From the NCBI RefSeq assembly GCF_017309955.1, contig NZ_CP021249.1, positions 186,001 to 250,000 on the forward strand: a stretch of DNA of 64,000 bases. Direction: 5' to 3'. The notes below the pieces were generated by a model. The model had not been told where the DNA came from. It made no database searches and saw only the letters and a program-made list of their open reading frames with translations. Position 1 is the first letter of the stretch. Every line of letters begins with the position of its first letter. The position numbers and the translations under genes are program-made. The stretch comes from Novosphingobium sp. KA1 (lineage in GTDB: Bacteria; Pseudomonadota; Alphaproteobacteria; Sphingomonadales; Sphingomonadaceae). Below are positions 17,717 through 26,217 of the stretch, piece after piece.

Positions 17717-17738
17717 CTTGTTGCCACGTGGCAACAAG
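17717..17738. promoter_or_regulatory. parS-like palindrome 2
   Basis: The same 16-bp core GTTGCCACGTGGCAAC, here extended to a 22-bp perfect palindrome. It lies 57 bp (centre to centre) from palindrome 1. Two identical sites between parA and parB make a ParB loading site very likely. Confidence 0.8.
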
Positions 17739-17776
17739 CAGCCGACAAAAGTGATTTGAAAGGTTTGGAGTAGGCG

Positions 17777-18757
17777 ATGGCAAAGGGTAACCGAGGCTTC
17801 GGCAGCAGTTTGACAGAGGGGCTCGACGACGAAATCGACGTCGGCAGCCCCGCGCCATCGGAAAGCATTATGGCGAGCCGTAGCCAGAGCCTTGCAAGAA
17901 TTGCTGCCGGTAAAGTCGTCACGGATCGCACCGAGTGGGTCAACCCGGCTCGTTGTCGTCCCTGGCGTCTGCACAACCGCGATCTGGACCACTTGAACGA
18001 AGAGAGTTGCCGCGATCTCATTGATGCATTCCTCTCCGCTAAGAAGCAGCGCATTCCTGCGATCGTGCGCCGACTCAAGGATGACCCAGACTACGATTTC
18101 GAAATTATCGCGGGCGTAAGGCGATGGTGGACCGTTCAATGGCTCCGTGAGCATCATCATCCGGAATATGAATACCTCGTCACGATCCAAAACGTTTCCG
18201 ACGAGGAAGCGTTCAGGGTTTCGGACATCGAGAACCGGTCGCGCAAAGATATCTCAGACTGGGAGCGGGCGAAGGAGTATTCACGGGCGCTGGAGGAGTT
18301 CTACGATTCCAACCAGAGTGAAATGGCAGAGCATCTGAAGATTTCGCGCTCATGGCTCAGCCGCCTGCTCGATGTGGCGCGGTTGCCAGCCGAGATAGTG
18401 AATGCCTTTCCCGACACGCATGGCATCACCGTCCGCATCGCAAGAGACATTAAGCCACTCACTTCAGAGAAGCGCACTCTGGACTTGATGGTCGCAGAAA
18501 GCAGGGCAATTGTTGCTGAGCGCGACGATCTGGGAACGGCTTTGCCCGCTCCGGAAGTCGCAAAGCGCCTTATTCGGGCAACTGTCGTTCCTGCAAAGCC
18601 TGCTGGCGGCGAGGTCGAAGTGAAGGGTGCCGCTGGCAAAGTGATCTTGCGCTATGCCCATTCTGCAAGAAGCGGATATACCTTCAAGGTGCCTGCGCGT
18701 AGCGGCGCTTCGGCAACTGAAGTCTTGAAGGCCATCGAGGCTATCCTGACGTCCTGA
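17777..18757 (+). CDS. parB: Plasmid partition protein ParB
   Basis: A 326-aa ParB. The N-terminal segment carries the ParA-interacting region. A ParB nuclease-like domain follows (VNPARCRPWRLHNRDL, then IIAGVRRWWTVQWL with the GxRR box, and DIENRSRKDISDWERAKEY). A helix-turn-helix lies near residues 175-205 (QSEMAEHLKISRSWLSRLLDVA) and a short dimerisation domain at the C-terminus. It should bind the twin palindromes directly upstream. It shares the transcript with parA. Confidence 0.93.
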   Translation: MAKGNRGFGSSLTEGLDDEIDVGSPAPSESIMASRSQSLARIAAGKVVTDRTEWVNPARCRPWRLHNRDLDHLNEESCRDLIDAFLSAKKQRIPAIVRRLKDDPDYDFEIIAGVRRWWTVQWLREHHHPEYEYLVTIQNVSDEEAFRVSDIENRSRKDISDWERAKEYSRALEEFYDSNQSEMAEHLKISRSWLSRLLDVARLPAEIVNAFPDTHGITVRIARDIKPLTSEKRTLDLMVAESRAIVAERDDLGTALPAPEVAKRLIRATVVPAKPAGGEVEVKGAAGKVILRYAHSARSGYTFKVPARSGASATEVLKAIEAILTS

Positions 18758-18761
18758 CCTT

Positions 18762-18950
18762 TTGGGGGGCGTCATCGGGTCCGTTAGTCGCGTCACAAAT
18801 CGCCTGGGGCGGATCGGTTCGCACTGCCAGGGGAGGGCGGTCTCGTTTGCGAGCGAGGACGAGGCGTCGCGCTTTGCGCTCCAGTTGCTGCGCCGCCGGG
18901 CGTCCGCGCCCAAGCGGATCGGGGTGGCGCACCGCGAAGTCTCGTTCTAG
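18762..18950 (+). CDS. Small hypothetical protein, doubtful
   Basis: A 62-codon frame just after parB (MGGVIGSVSRVTNRLG... ending RIGVAHREVSF). The middle (VSFASEDEASRFALQLLRRR) looks protein-like, but no family is recognised. GC-rich DNA gives such frames by chance. It could be a remnant; the 206-bp gap it fills shows nothing else. Confidence 0.2.
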   Translation: MGGVIGSVSRVTNRLGRIGSHCQGRAVSFASEDEASRFALQLLRRRASAPKRIGVAHREVSF

Positions 18951-18963
18951 CCGCGGGAAGCCC

Positions 18964-19609
18964 TCAGGAGGCCATTCTGGGGCGTTTGGGGGCCAGCGCA
19001 TGGTCTCCGGGGCGCAAGGCGGCCAGATCAGCCTTCTCGAGCGCCTGGGCGGCTTGTGAGGCGGTGCGGCGGGTCACGCCGAGCGCTCGCGCCAGTTCGG
19101 CGCGGGTGAGGGGACCCAGCCCGCCAATCAGCTGCCACATCGCCGGCGCCTGCGACGAGGCGTAGAGGCCCGCGAGGCATTCTTCCCCGCGCGCAACCAT
19201 GGCCGTGACGGCGGCTAGGTCCGTGGCGACGTCGCTCGCTGCAGCGCCGATTGAACCCGCCAGCAGGGCGGGGAGGGGGCGTTCGGGCTCGGCGCGGAAG
19301 AGGTTGCGCGGGGCGAGCCCGGCAAGCGCCAGCGGCGCCGCGCCCAGCGCGAACAGCTGCGGGCGCATCGCGGCCGCGAGCGAGGCGGCCCAGGCACTCC
19401 CGCGCTGCGCGAACCGCTGGAACACGCGGCCCTCGATCAGCACTTCTTCGCTGCCGCCCTCGAGGAAGTCGACTTCGTGCTCACGCAGCTGGTGGAGCCA
19501 TTCGGTCAGGGCTGCCAGGGGCTCGCGCGCCGGGAGTAGGGCATCGAGCCGGTCCAGCGCCCGGTCGGCGGCCGCAAATGTCGATGAGAAGCTCTCGCGC
19601 GCGTCCTTG
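18964..19609 (-). pseudogene. DUF1612/HTH_13-like protein, 5'-truncated by transposon
   Basis: The frame is open from the transposon edge at 19609 to the stop at 18964 (about 215 codons) but has no proper start. Sequence such as SEEVLIEGRVFQRFAQRGSAWAAS and RPQLFALGAAPLALAGLAP is typical of the DUF1612 family. A C-terminal winged-helix segment follows (GPLTRAELARALGVTRRTASQAAQALE). The coding frame ends abruptly where TGTCAGCCGAC begins, so insertion of the TniABQ transposon removed the N-terminal half. DUF1612 proteins are frequent beside rep/par modules of sphingomonad and rhizobial plasmids; their function is unknown. A second, intact relative is inside the transposon at 23508-24710. Confidence 0.7.
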
Positions 19610-19775
19610 TGTCAGCCGACATAATAGACCGCAGTTCGTCTAAACGGCGATAAATCAGATACATAGATCATAGTTTCTGCAGGACACTCTGTCCGAGCCC
19701 GATTCCACCATCGCGGTAGCAGCCAGATTGAGCTACATTCCCGCGCGCAGGGGAAGTTGTCGTGGAGCCAATCCT

Positions 19776-21449
19776 ATGATTGAGCGAAAGCCTTCTCCTG
19801 CGCCCAGACGCAGCCTCAAATCTCTGGAGGCGGGATTGGCCCTTTTCCCGCATTTCCGGGAACACATTTCACAGTCTGGGCCGGTGACGAGCGCTCAGGT
19901 CGCAGCAATTTCCGAGGCTACCGGTCTCAAGGAACGGCAGATTCGGACGCTGGCCGCGCGCTACCGGGACCATCCCGTGGCCGAATCGCTTGCGCCGAAG
20001 CCGCGAGGGCCGGTTGTTGGCTCACACCGGATAGATCCCGAAGTCAGAGGTGCTATTGACGCACTGATCGATGAGATCGCGCTCAAGATGGTGCCTCCCT
20101 CGCGTGCGGAAGCGGCGCGGCAGATTTGGGGACTGCTCCATGCCGACAACGGAGAACATCGGTTTTCCGCCGATCTGATCCCGAGCGAGAAGACCATCGA
20201 GCGGCTGCTGGCCGAGATTGCGAGCAGTGTGTGGGCCAAGGCCAGCATGGGCTCCAAGACCCGCAGCGCGCAGGAAGCGCATCCTGGGGAATACCACAGC
20301 GATGGTTTCCTCGATCTTGTCCAGATGGACCATACCAGGGGTGACGTCATCCTGGTCGATAGCCTGAGGCGGGAAGAGCTCGGACGGCTGTGGATCACGT
20401 TCCTGATTGAAATCTGGACCCGTTCGATTCTCGGCTACTATGTCAGCTTCGGCGATCCCTCGATTTTCCGGTGTGGCAGGGCCGTTGCGAGCGCGCTGCT
20501 GCCCAAGCAGCCTGTTCTCGCGCATCTGGGCGTCGATGTCAGCTACCCGATGTTCGGCCTGTTCCGGCGCCTGCATGCCGATCAGGCCAAGCCGCATCGC
20601 TCGGAGTCGTTCCGGCGGGCCTGCGTGCGCAATGGCATCGACCCGGATGTCCGCAAACCCGGCCCGGCCCATCTGGGCGGCCATATCGAGCGGCTGATCG
20701 GAACAATGGTCGGAAAACTGCGGCTTTTACCGGGTGCGACGGGATCGAACGTGTCGGCACGCGATGGCTACGATGCCGAAGCCGACGCGGCGATGACCCT
20801 GGCAGAATTCGAGCGCTGGCTGCTGTGCCAGATCGCGGTTTATCATCACGCGCCGCATTCCGCGCTTGGCGGCCTGTGCCCGGTGCAGGTGTGGGAACGC
20901 GAGGCGGCGCGACATGGCCCCTTGCTTCCGGTTTCGTGCAATACTGATGAGCTTTTCCGCCAATTTCTGCCGTCGAAATCGCTGACGGTCCATTCCCGGG
21001 GGATCCAGATCAAACACCGCCATTACTGGCACCCGGCGCTTGGCCAGCGAATCGGCCAGAAGATCGAGGTCAGCTGGGACGAGCGGACGATCCAGCATGT
21101 CTATGCCGAGCTCGATGGCAGTTTCGTGCAACTGGCGGTTATCGGTCAATATCCCGATGTCTGGGAGGCGGACTGGGAAGCTGCCAGAGCCAGGGTGAGG
21201 GCCATGGGCCGGGCTTACCAGGCCGATGGCGGGCGGACGGCGACGGCCCGCGCGATTGCTGCCGCCAACCAGGAAATCCATCAGGCTCGCCTGCGCACCA
21301 AGGAGGCCCGGCGCCGGGCGAAACGGCGGGAAGGGGAGGGGACGACGCTCGCGGATCTGCGGTCACCCGAAAGGCCTGAAAAGCCGCCCGTTCAGTGGAG
21401 ACCGGTCGCGGAACTTGGCGAGGATTCCTGGTTGAAGGTGCAATCGTGA
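19776..21449 (+). CDS. tniA: DDE transposase TniA/TnsB family
   Basis: A 557-aa transposase with an N-terminal helix-turn-helix region (residues 30-75, TGLKERQIRTLAARY) and an rve-type DDE catalytic core. The first Asp is in LDLVQMDHTRGD, the second in RLHADQAKPHRSE and the Glu in LGGHIERLIG, followed by a Mu-transposase C-terminal beta-barrel region. It cuts and joins the transposon ends. GGAG precedes the ATG at 19776. It ends by overlapping the tniB start. The length matches TniA of the Tn5053 family. Confidence 0.9.
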   Translation: MIERKPSPAPRRSLKSLEAGLALFPHFREHISQSGPVTSAQVAAISEATGLKERQIRTLAARYRDHPVAESLAPKPRGPVVGSHRIDPEVRGAIDALIDEIALKMVPPSRAEAARQIWGLLHADNGEHRFSADLIPSEKTIERLLAEIASSVWAKASMGSKTRSAQEAHPGEYHSDGFLDLVQMDHTRGDVILVDSLRREELGRLWITFLIEIWTRSILGYYVSFGDPSIFRCGRAVASALLPKQPVLAHLGVDVSYPMFGLFRRLHADQAKPHRSESFRRACVRNGIDPDVRKPGPAHLGGHIERLIGTMVGKLRLLPGATGSNVSARDGYDAEADAAMTLAEFERWLLCQIAVYHHAPHSALGGLCPVQVWEREAARHGPLLPVSCNTDELFRQFLPSKSLTVHSRGIQIKHRHYWHPALGQRIGQKIEVSWDERTIQHVYAELDGSFVQLAVIGQYPDVWEADWEAARARVRAMGRAYQADGGRTATARAIAAANQEIHQARLRTKEARRRAKRREGEGTTLADLRSPERPEKPPVQWRPVAELGEDSWLKVQS

Positions 21450-22288
21450 GCACCGCGGCGCTGACGCGATTACCGGTCCAGGCAGCCTCATTCTGGATCG
21501 ATTTCAAGGAAGCGCGCAACGCCGTCGAAACCATCGTCGAGGTCGCGCATGACGATCCGGAAGAGCGACCGACCTGCATCGTGCTCACAGGCCAGTCCGG
21601 CATGGGCAAGACCTCGATCCTGCGCGAAGCGCAGCGGCGTCTGACCGAGGCTTTCCCCGAACCTGCCGATTGGGGCGAAGCCCGCTACCAACCGGTCCTG
21701 CGCACGGTCATTCCCTCGAGCCCGACCTCGCTCAAGATCAACCTGGCCCTGCTCTGGCAGCAGGGCTGGCCGATCCGGGCCAACACGCACAAAACCGCCG
21801 ATTTCAAGGTTGTCGATCTGTTGGCCGCGCAGGGGACGAGGCTGGTCGCGATCGACAATGTCCATGTGATCCTGACCGCGAGCGGGGTCGCGCGGCGCGA
21901 CACGCTCGATGCCTTGCGCTTCCTGATGAGCGCAGGCAATGTGCCGCTGGTCGTGGCCGGGCTGGATGTCGCCCGTCAGATATTCGCCGACGATGTCGAG
22001 CTGGCCTATCGTTCGATCATGCTCAAATTGCCCCTGTGGGAGCCGGGCGAGCCCTCGCAGCGGCTGATCAGGGCACTGGCGCGCGGAATGGGGATGGCGG
22101 TGCCCGAGCATCTCGCCGCGCCCGCATTTGCCGAGCGGATTTGGCGCGAAAGCGGCGGGGTAACCGGCAATTTCAAGCGGATCCTGCACTGGTCGGCCAA
22201 GGTTGCGAAACGGCACGATCGGGCGCTGGTGACGCATGACGATATCAGCCAGGCCTTGCAGCTCTTTACCCCCTATAGCCCGGATTGA
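21446..22288 (+). CDS. tniB: AAA+ ATPase TniB (transposition regulator)
   Basis: A 280-aa protein with Walker A (TGQSGMGKTS) and Walker B (RLVAIDNVHV), homologous in layout to TniB/TnsC. It selects target DNA and activates the transposase. The GTG at 21446 overlaps the TniA stop (GTGA), indicating translational coupling. Its own end lies nine bases before the tniQ start. All key ATPase motifs are intact. Confidence 0.9.
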   Translation: MSTAALTRLPVQAASFWIDFKEARNAVETIVEVAHDDPEERPTCIVLTGQSGMGKTSILREAQRRLTEAFPEPADWGEARYQPVLRTVIPSSPTSLKINLALLWQQGWPIRANTHKTADFKVVDLLAAQGTRLVAIDNVHVILTASGVARRDTLDALRFLMSAGNVPLVVAGLDVARQIFADDVELAYRSIMLKLPLWEPGEPSQRLIRALARGMGMAVPEHLAAPAFAERIWRESGGVTGNFKRILHWSAKVAKRHDRALVTHDDISQALQLFTPYSPD

Positions 22289-22296
22289 GTGCCGGG

Positions 22297-23676
22297 ATGA
22301 GCGCTGGAGCGGGAAGGAGCGAGATAGAGCCGCTGGCCTACCGGGTCAGGCCGATGGCCGGGGAATGCTTCGAATCCTGGCTGCAGCGCCTCGCCGCGCG
22401 GCACGAAACGACGCGCAAGGCGCTGTTCGCGCATCTCGGCATCGAGACAGTGCTGGCCGCCTGCGATCTGGCCTCGTCAGCCTATGGCACCGCGCAGCGG
22501 CACCGGGTCATGGTCGAGCGGTTGGCCTGGGCGACGGCCCTGCCCGAGAAGGCGATTTCGAGGACTTTGGTGGGCTGCACACGCGGTGACCTGCTGCCGC
22601 CGGCGCTGCGCTCGATCGGGTGCCCGCAATGTTGGCTCGACTGGCTGGAAAGCGGCGCGCCGTGGCGGATCGAACGCAACTGGATCCTGCGGGTTGCCCT
22701 GCGCTGCGAGCACCACGATCTGCTGCTGACCGACCTTCGCAGCATCGTGGTGCTGGGGCGCACGATGGCGGCGAAGCGGCTGCTGGAGGAGACGGTGGAC
22801 CGGACAGGCGAGCAGATGGCGCGGTTTACCCTGGTCGCCACGCGCCTCGCCTGGAATCGCGTCATTTCCCGTGCCCACCTGCGCGGCAGTGAGCCCAACT
22901 CCTACGCGTTTTCAAGGCGATACATGGCGGCGTTGGTCGGCAACCGGTTTCATTTTGCGCCGTCGCGCCACCTCTTGCTGGCGGCGCTGCACAGCAGCAA
23001 TGTGGAACAAGCCGAACGGGTGGAGCGACTATTCCGCTTCGATGCGCAGCCGGTGTATAGTCCGGCGAGGCGTGGCTCCAGCGGCTCCGTGCCCGGGCTA
23101 GCGGATCTCGCGGCTGCGATCACAGGGGTGGGCCTGCGTCAGCTTGGCCGCAAGCGCCACGTGCTGGAAGTAGCCGGACAGAAGCTTGAGCAGGCCTGGC
23201 GGAACTACCCTGCGGTGCATGCGGCGCAAATGCTACGCCGACGGCGCGCGGTGCTGGCGAGCGAGGTGCGCCGCCGCTATGCGGCCGAGATTGTCGGTGC
23301 TGCGAAATCCCCGCTGACCTGCTTACGCGGGTTCCAGGATGCGCTGTTTTTCCTGAAACAGTGCGGAATGGCGGATGATGCCGTTCCCCCGGCGACCGGG
23401 CGCCCCGATCCTTGGGAGGATTGCCTGGGAAATCCGAGACTGTTGCACGAGCGGTTGAGCCGGCGCTTCGCCCATCCCGCGTTTCGCACTGTTCTCGACC
23501 TGCCGGGTCACTCGTTCGATGGCGACGCATTCGAGCGCGCGAGCAGCCGGTCGATGGCGGCCATCGCTGCATCAAATTCGGCGAGGCTTTCGGCCGAGAG
23601 CACGGGAGACGGGCCCGGTCCAGGACCGGACTCGCTCGCCTTGCCGTCAGCCAAGCTCGCACGGATCAGAATCTGA
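22297..23676 (+). CDS. tniQ: TniQ family target-selection protein
   Basis: A 459-aa protein with the TniQ N-terminal region (RVRPMAGECFESWLQRLAAR) and a zinc-binding segment (CPQCWLDW and CEHH at about residues 108-150). TniQ/TnsD proteins recognise target sites and recruit the TniB ATPase. The ATG at 22297 is chosen; a TTG four codons upstream is possible. The last 56 codons run antisense into the convergent DUF1612-like gene and are low-complexity (SAESTGDGPGPGPDSL), so the native C-terminus may end earlier. Confidence 0.85.
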   Translation: MSAGAGRSEIEPLAYRVRPMAGECFESWLQRLAARHETTRKALFAHLGIETVLAACDLASSAYGTAQRHRVMVERLAWATALPEKAISRTLVGCTRGDLLPPALRSIGCPQCWLDWLESGAPWRIERNWILRVALRCEHHDLLLTDLRSIVVLGRTMAAKRLLEETVDRTGEQMARFTLVATRLAWNRVISRAHLRGSEPNSYAFSRRYMAALVGNRFHFAPSRHLLLAALHSSNVEQAERVERLFRFDAQPVYSPARRGSSGSVPGLADLAAAITGVGLRQLGRKRHVLEVAGQKLEQAWRNYPAVHAAQMLRRRRAVLASEVRRRYAAEIVGAAKSPLTCLRGFQDALFFLKQCGMADDAVPPATGRPDPWEDCLGNPRLLHERLSRRFAHPAFRTVLDLPGHSFDGDAFERASSRSMAAIAASNSARLSAESTGDGPGPGPDSLALPSAKLARIRI

Positions 23677-24710
23677 CCACGATGCCGCTCGATATCGGCA
23701 AGACTAGCGGATTTCAGCGATTTGACCAGTTCGCGCACGCCGTTCTTGGACAGGTGCAGCGCGCGTTCGATCTGGCCCGGACGCAAGGGCCCGAACCCGG
23801 CGAGCAGGGTGTAGAGCAGGGGCGCGCGCGAATTCGAGCGCAGGGCGGCGAGCGCGCGGGTCATGTGGGAATGGCGCGTCCAGGCCTGTTCGACCAGCTT
23901 GGCGAGCCGGTCGGCGCAGGCCGTGAGCGCGTCGGCCACCAGAATGTCGCGCTCGCGCGGCCAGAGCCAGGGCGCCAGTGCCTCGGCGCGCAGCGCGCCG
24001 GGGCAGGGGAGGGGGACCATCCCGGGGGTGGCGGCGGATAGGGCCTGGCCTGCCGCAAGATCGATTGCCCAGAGCGGCGGTCTGGCGCGCGGCTGCGCGA
24101 AGGCCATCGGCCCGCCCGGAAACTCGAGCAGCCGGTGCTCGGGTTCGGCGGGGGCGAAGTGGGCCGATGCCGCAGCCTGCGTATGGAGGTCGTCGATGGC
24201 CGCAAGCGGCCAGGTGCTTTCGCCGTGCTGTTCCGCAACGCTCGCCAGCTGGCCGGCGAGCGCGATCGCCTCGCGCGGCGAGAGCGCGTCAGCGGGGCCG
24301 ACGATCCCGTGATCTGAGCCGGCTGCCGCCCGCAGTTGCTGCGCGACCCGCGCGACCGGCTCCCAGCGGGCCAGCGACAGTTCGGCGAGGATCGCATCGG
24401 CGATTCCCCACGGCCTCGCGAACACGTGCGGGCCTTCTGTTGGCGCTGCGGCTAGGCAGCAAAACCAGAGATCGAACTGCGCGGCGGCACCGGCATGACC
24501 CGCCTGGAGCAGGGCTTCACACAGCTGTGCATGAATGACGCTGGCGGCGAGCAGATGGGCGACGCCGGGCTCGAGATGTGCTACCAGCCCCTGCAGTCGG
24601 CCCCATGAAAGCGCGGCGCGCGAACGGGCCAGCATGAGCGCTTCGGGCGAGGCGTCTTCGTCCGACTGGAGCGGATGGAATCCGGTAAAATGGGCTTCGA
24701 AATTCGCCAT
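23508..24710 (-). CDS. DUF1612/HTH_13-like protein
   Basis: A 400-aa protein distantly similar in layout to the truncated gene at 18964-19609. The N-terminal half is helical (ARSRAALSWGRLQGLVAHL, HAQLCEALLQAGHAG). The C-terminal winged helix is at about residues 300-350 (GFGPLRPGQIERALHLSKNGVRELVKSLKSASL). It lies between tniQ and the tyrosine recombinase and is divergent from the latter. It may be a regulator carried by the transposon or a plasmid gene captured by it. Sequence divergence from the truncated copy argues against recent duplication. Function unknown. Confidence 0.6.
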   Translation of the reverse strand: MANFEAHFTGFHPLQSDEDASPEALMLARSRAALSWGRLQGLVAHLEPGVAHLLAASVIHAQLCEALLQAGHAGAAAQFDLWFCCLAAAPTEGPHVFARPWGIADAILAELSLARWEPVARVAQQLRAAAGSDHGIVGPADALSPREAIALAGQLASVAEQHGESTWPLAAIDDLHTQAAASAHFAPAEPEHRLLEFPGGPMAFAQPRARPPLWAIDLAAGQALSAATPGMVPLPCPGALRAEALAPWLWPRERDILVADALTACADRLAKLVEQAWTRHSHMTRALAALRSNSRAPLLYTLLAGFGPLRPGQIERALHLSKNGVRELVKSLKSASLADIERHRGQILIRASLADGKASESGPGPGPSPVLSAESLAEFDAAMAAIDRLLARSNASPSNE

Positions 24711-24775
24711 TTCAGGAAGTCTAGCAAACAGGACTTAACTGCACCATCCTTGGCATGGTCTTTTTACGCACTAAT

Positions 24776-24792
24776 GATAATGGTATCTTATC
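24776..24792. promoter_or_regulatory. Palindromic candidate operator or recombination site
   Basis: GATAA-N7-TTATC in the AT-rich 121-bp gap between the divergent DUF1612-like and tyrosine recombinase genes. It could be an operator or part of a resolution site. Evidence is symmetry and position only. Confidence 0.3.
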
Positions 24793-24831
24793 GGTAGTGA
24801 CATTGCCAATTTGCGCGGCTATTCCCGGGAA

Positions 24832-26118
24832 ATGAGCCGCGCAGCGTCGCCAAGGAAAGTCAAAACACTCCCCACCGCTATTGTTCCAGCGGCGAGCGCC
24901 GAAATTGTCACGGTGCTCGCCTCGGGCGAAGGCATTCTGCCGCAACGCCGCCGGTCAACGAAGCCGACGCACAAAGAACGCCTTGTCGCGGTCCTCGGAT
25001 CCTTGCTGGGGGAGGGGACCCAGGTCGCCGAGCTTAACTTCACCACCGCGCTCGCCGCACGCAGCAGCGCGACACTGCGCGCTTTGGCTGCCGATCTTGA
25101 ATGCTACAGCGGGTTTTGCCTCGATCATCCTCGGCCAGGACTCCCGGCTTCGCCCGAGCGCTTGACCGGGTACATCGGCCATCTCGAGGCCAGGCGGCAA
25201 AGTCCTGCAACGATTTCGCGCAAAGTTGCCTCGCTGGGCGCGGTGCACCGTATCCTCGATCTGCCATCGGCGACTGCGGCACCGCTGGTGCGCGATGCCT
25301 TGCGCGGCATGCGCAAGCGACAGGGCGTGGCGCAGCGCCAGGCGGGCCCCTTGCGGTTCGGCGCCGAGATCGGCCGCGAGCCAGCCAAAGGCTTGACTCT
25401 CACCGCGCTGCTCGATGCCTGTGGCGGCGATCCGCCGGGCTTGCGCGATGCGGCGTTGCTGTCGCTTGGCTATGATGCCGGGCTCAGGGTGTCCGAGCTG
25501 GTCGCGGCTACTTGCGAAAGTGTCCAGCTTCAGGACGATGGCTCGGGCCTGCTTCATATCGAGCGATCCAAAACCGACCAGCTGGGGGAGGGGAGCTATG
25601 TCTGGGTCTCGCCAGACACCATGCGGCGGATTGCGTTATGGCGCGATGTGAGCGCAATTAGCGCAGGCCCGCTGTTTTGCCGGATCGCCGTGCGGCGACG
25701 CAAAGTAGTTCTCGCGCGCCGGGCGCTGACCATGGCCGATCTTGCGCCTAATGCGAAGGTGGACCGGGAGCGAATGGCCGCCGTGCAAGCACGCGATCCC
25801 GGAGTCACCTATGCGATCGGGTCGGCAGCGCTCACGCCCACTGCTGTGCGGCATATTATCAAGCGCCGCGCCCGCGCCGCAGCCGATGCGGGTCTGGTGA
25901 CGCTGATGGGCAAGAAGCTCGATCGCGCTATAGCTGCGCTCAGTACGCATTCGTTGAGGGTCGGGCTGACACAGGATCTATTTGCCAGCGGGGCCGATGC
26001 AGGCCCTGTTGCCCAGGCGCTGCGCTGGACATCGACATCGACCGCGCTGCGCTATGGACGCAAGCTCGCCCCTGCCTCGAATGCCGCAGCGGCTATGCTG
26101 GGGAAGGTGAGAAGGTGA
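24832..26118 (+). CDS. Tyrosine site-specific recombinase (transposon-associated)
   Basis: A 428-aa tyrosine recombinase. The core-binding domain is at residues 60-180 (TGYIGHLEARRQSPATISRKVASL). The catalytic residues seen are Arg in GYDAGLRVSEL, a lysine in ERSKTDQLG, His and Arg in THSLRVGLTQ, Trp in RWTSTST replacing the usual second His, and Tyr in ALRYGRK. Tn5053 transposons resolve cointegrates with a serine recombinase (TniR); this enzyme might fill that role. The ATG at 24832 directly follows the palindrome TTCCCGGGAA, with no clear ribosome binding site; a TTG at 24811 is an alternative. Confidence 0.85.
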   Translation: MSRAASPRKVKTLPTAIVPAASAEIVTVLASGEGILPQRRRSTKPTHKERLVAVLGSLLGEGTQVAELNFTTALAARSSATLRALAADLECYSGFCLDHPRPGLPASPERLTGYIGHLEARRQSPATISRKVASLGAVHRILDLPSATAAPLVRDALRGMRKRQGVAQRQAGPLRFGAEIGREPAKGLTLTALLDACGGDPPGLRDAALLSLGYDAGLRVSELVAATCESVQLQDDGSGLLHIERSKTDQLGEGSYVWVSPDTMRRIALWRDVSAISAGPLFCRIAVRRRKVVLARRALTMADLAPNAKVDRERMAAVQARDPGVTYAIGSAALTPTAVRHIIKRRARAAADAGLVTLMGKKLDRAIAALSTHSLRVGLTQDLFASGADAGPVAQALRWTSTSTALRYGRKLAPASNAAAAMLGKVRR

Positions 26119-26217
26119 CAAGTGAAGCCGAACGGAAATGTAGCCGTGGCCACTGCAGGTAATTTTGTCGGTCCTTGGGGCGCTTCAAAATCGGCTCGTT
26201 GCAGTCAATTCCGTCCG

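Larger units (their letters stand above)
19610..26215 (+). mobile_element. Tn5053/Tn7-like TniABQ transposon (right end unresolved)
   Basis: The left end begins TGTCA at 19610, exactly where the DUF1612 pseudogene is cut. The tniA, tniB and tniQ genes follow. Related motifs of the form CTGCRG-N6-7-TGTCSG occur at 19616-19634 (inverted), 19677-19695 and 26153-26171, as expected for transposase-binding sites at the two ends. This suggests the DUF1612-like gene and tyrosine recombinase in between are part of the element. No matching terminal TGACA and no target duplication were found on the right, where a truncated IS630 begins, so the right boundary is approximate and may be deleted. Confidence 0.6.

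Noticed and set aside
24797..24801. TGACA at 24797 as the right end of the TniABQ transposon
   Set aside because: The flanking bases do not duplicate those at the left end, and the better match to the left-end motifs is at 26153-26171.
25970..25976. CTGACA inside the tyrosine recombinase gene as a transposon end
   Set aside because: It lies in the catalytic coding region and lacks neighbouring repeat motifs.
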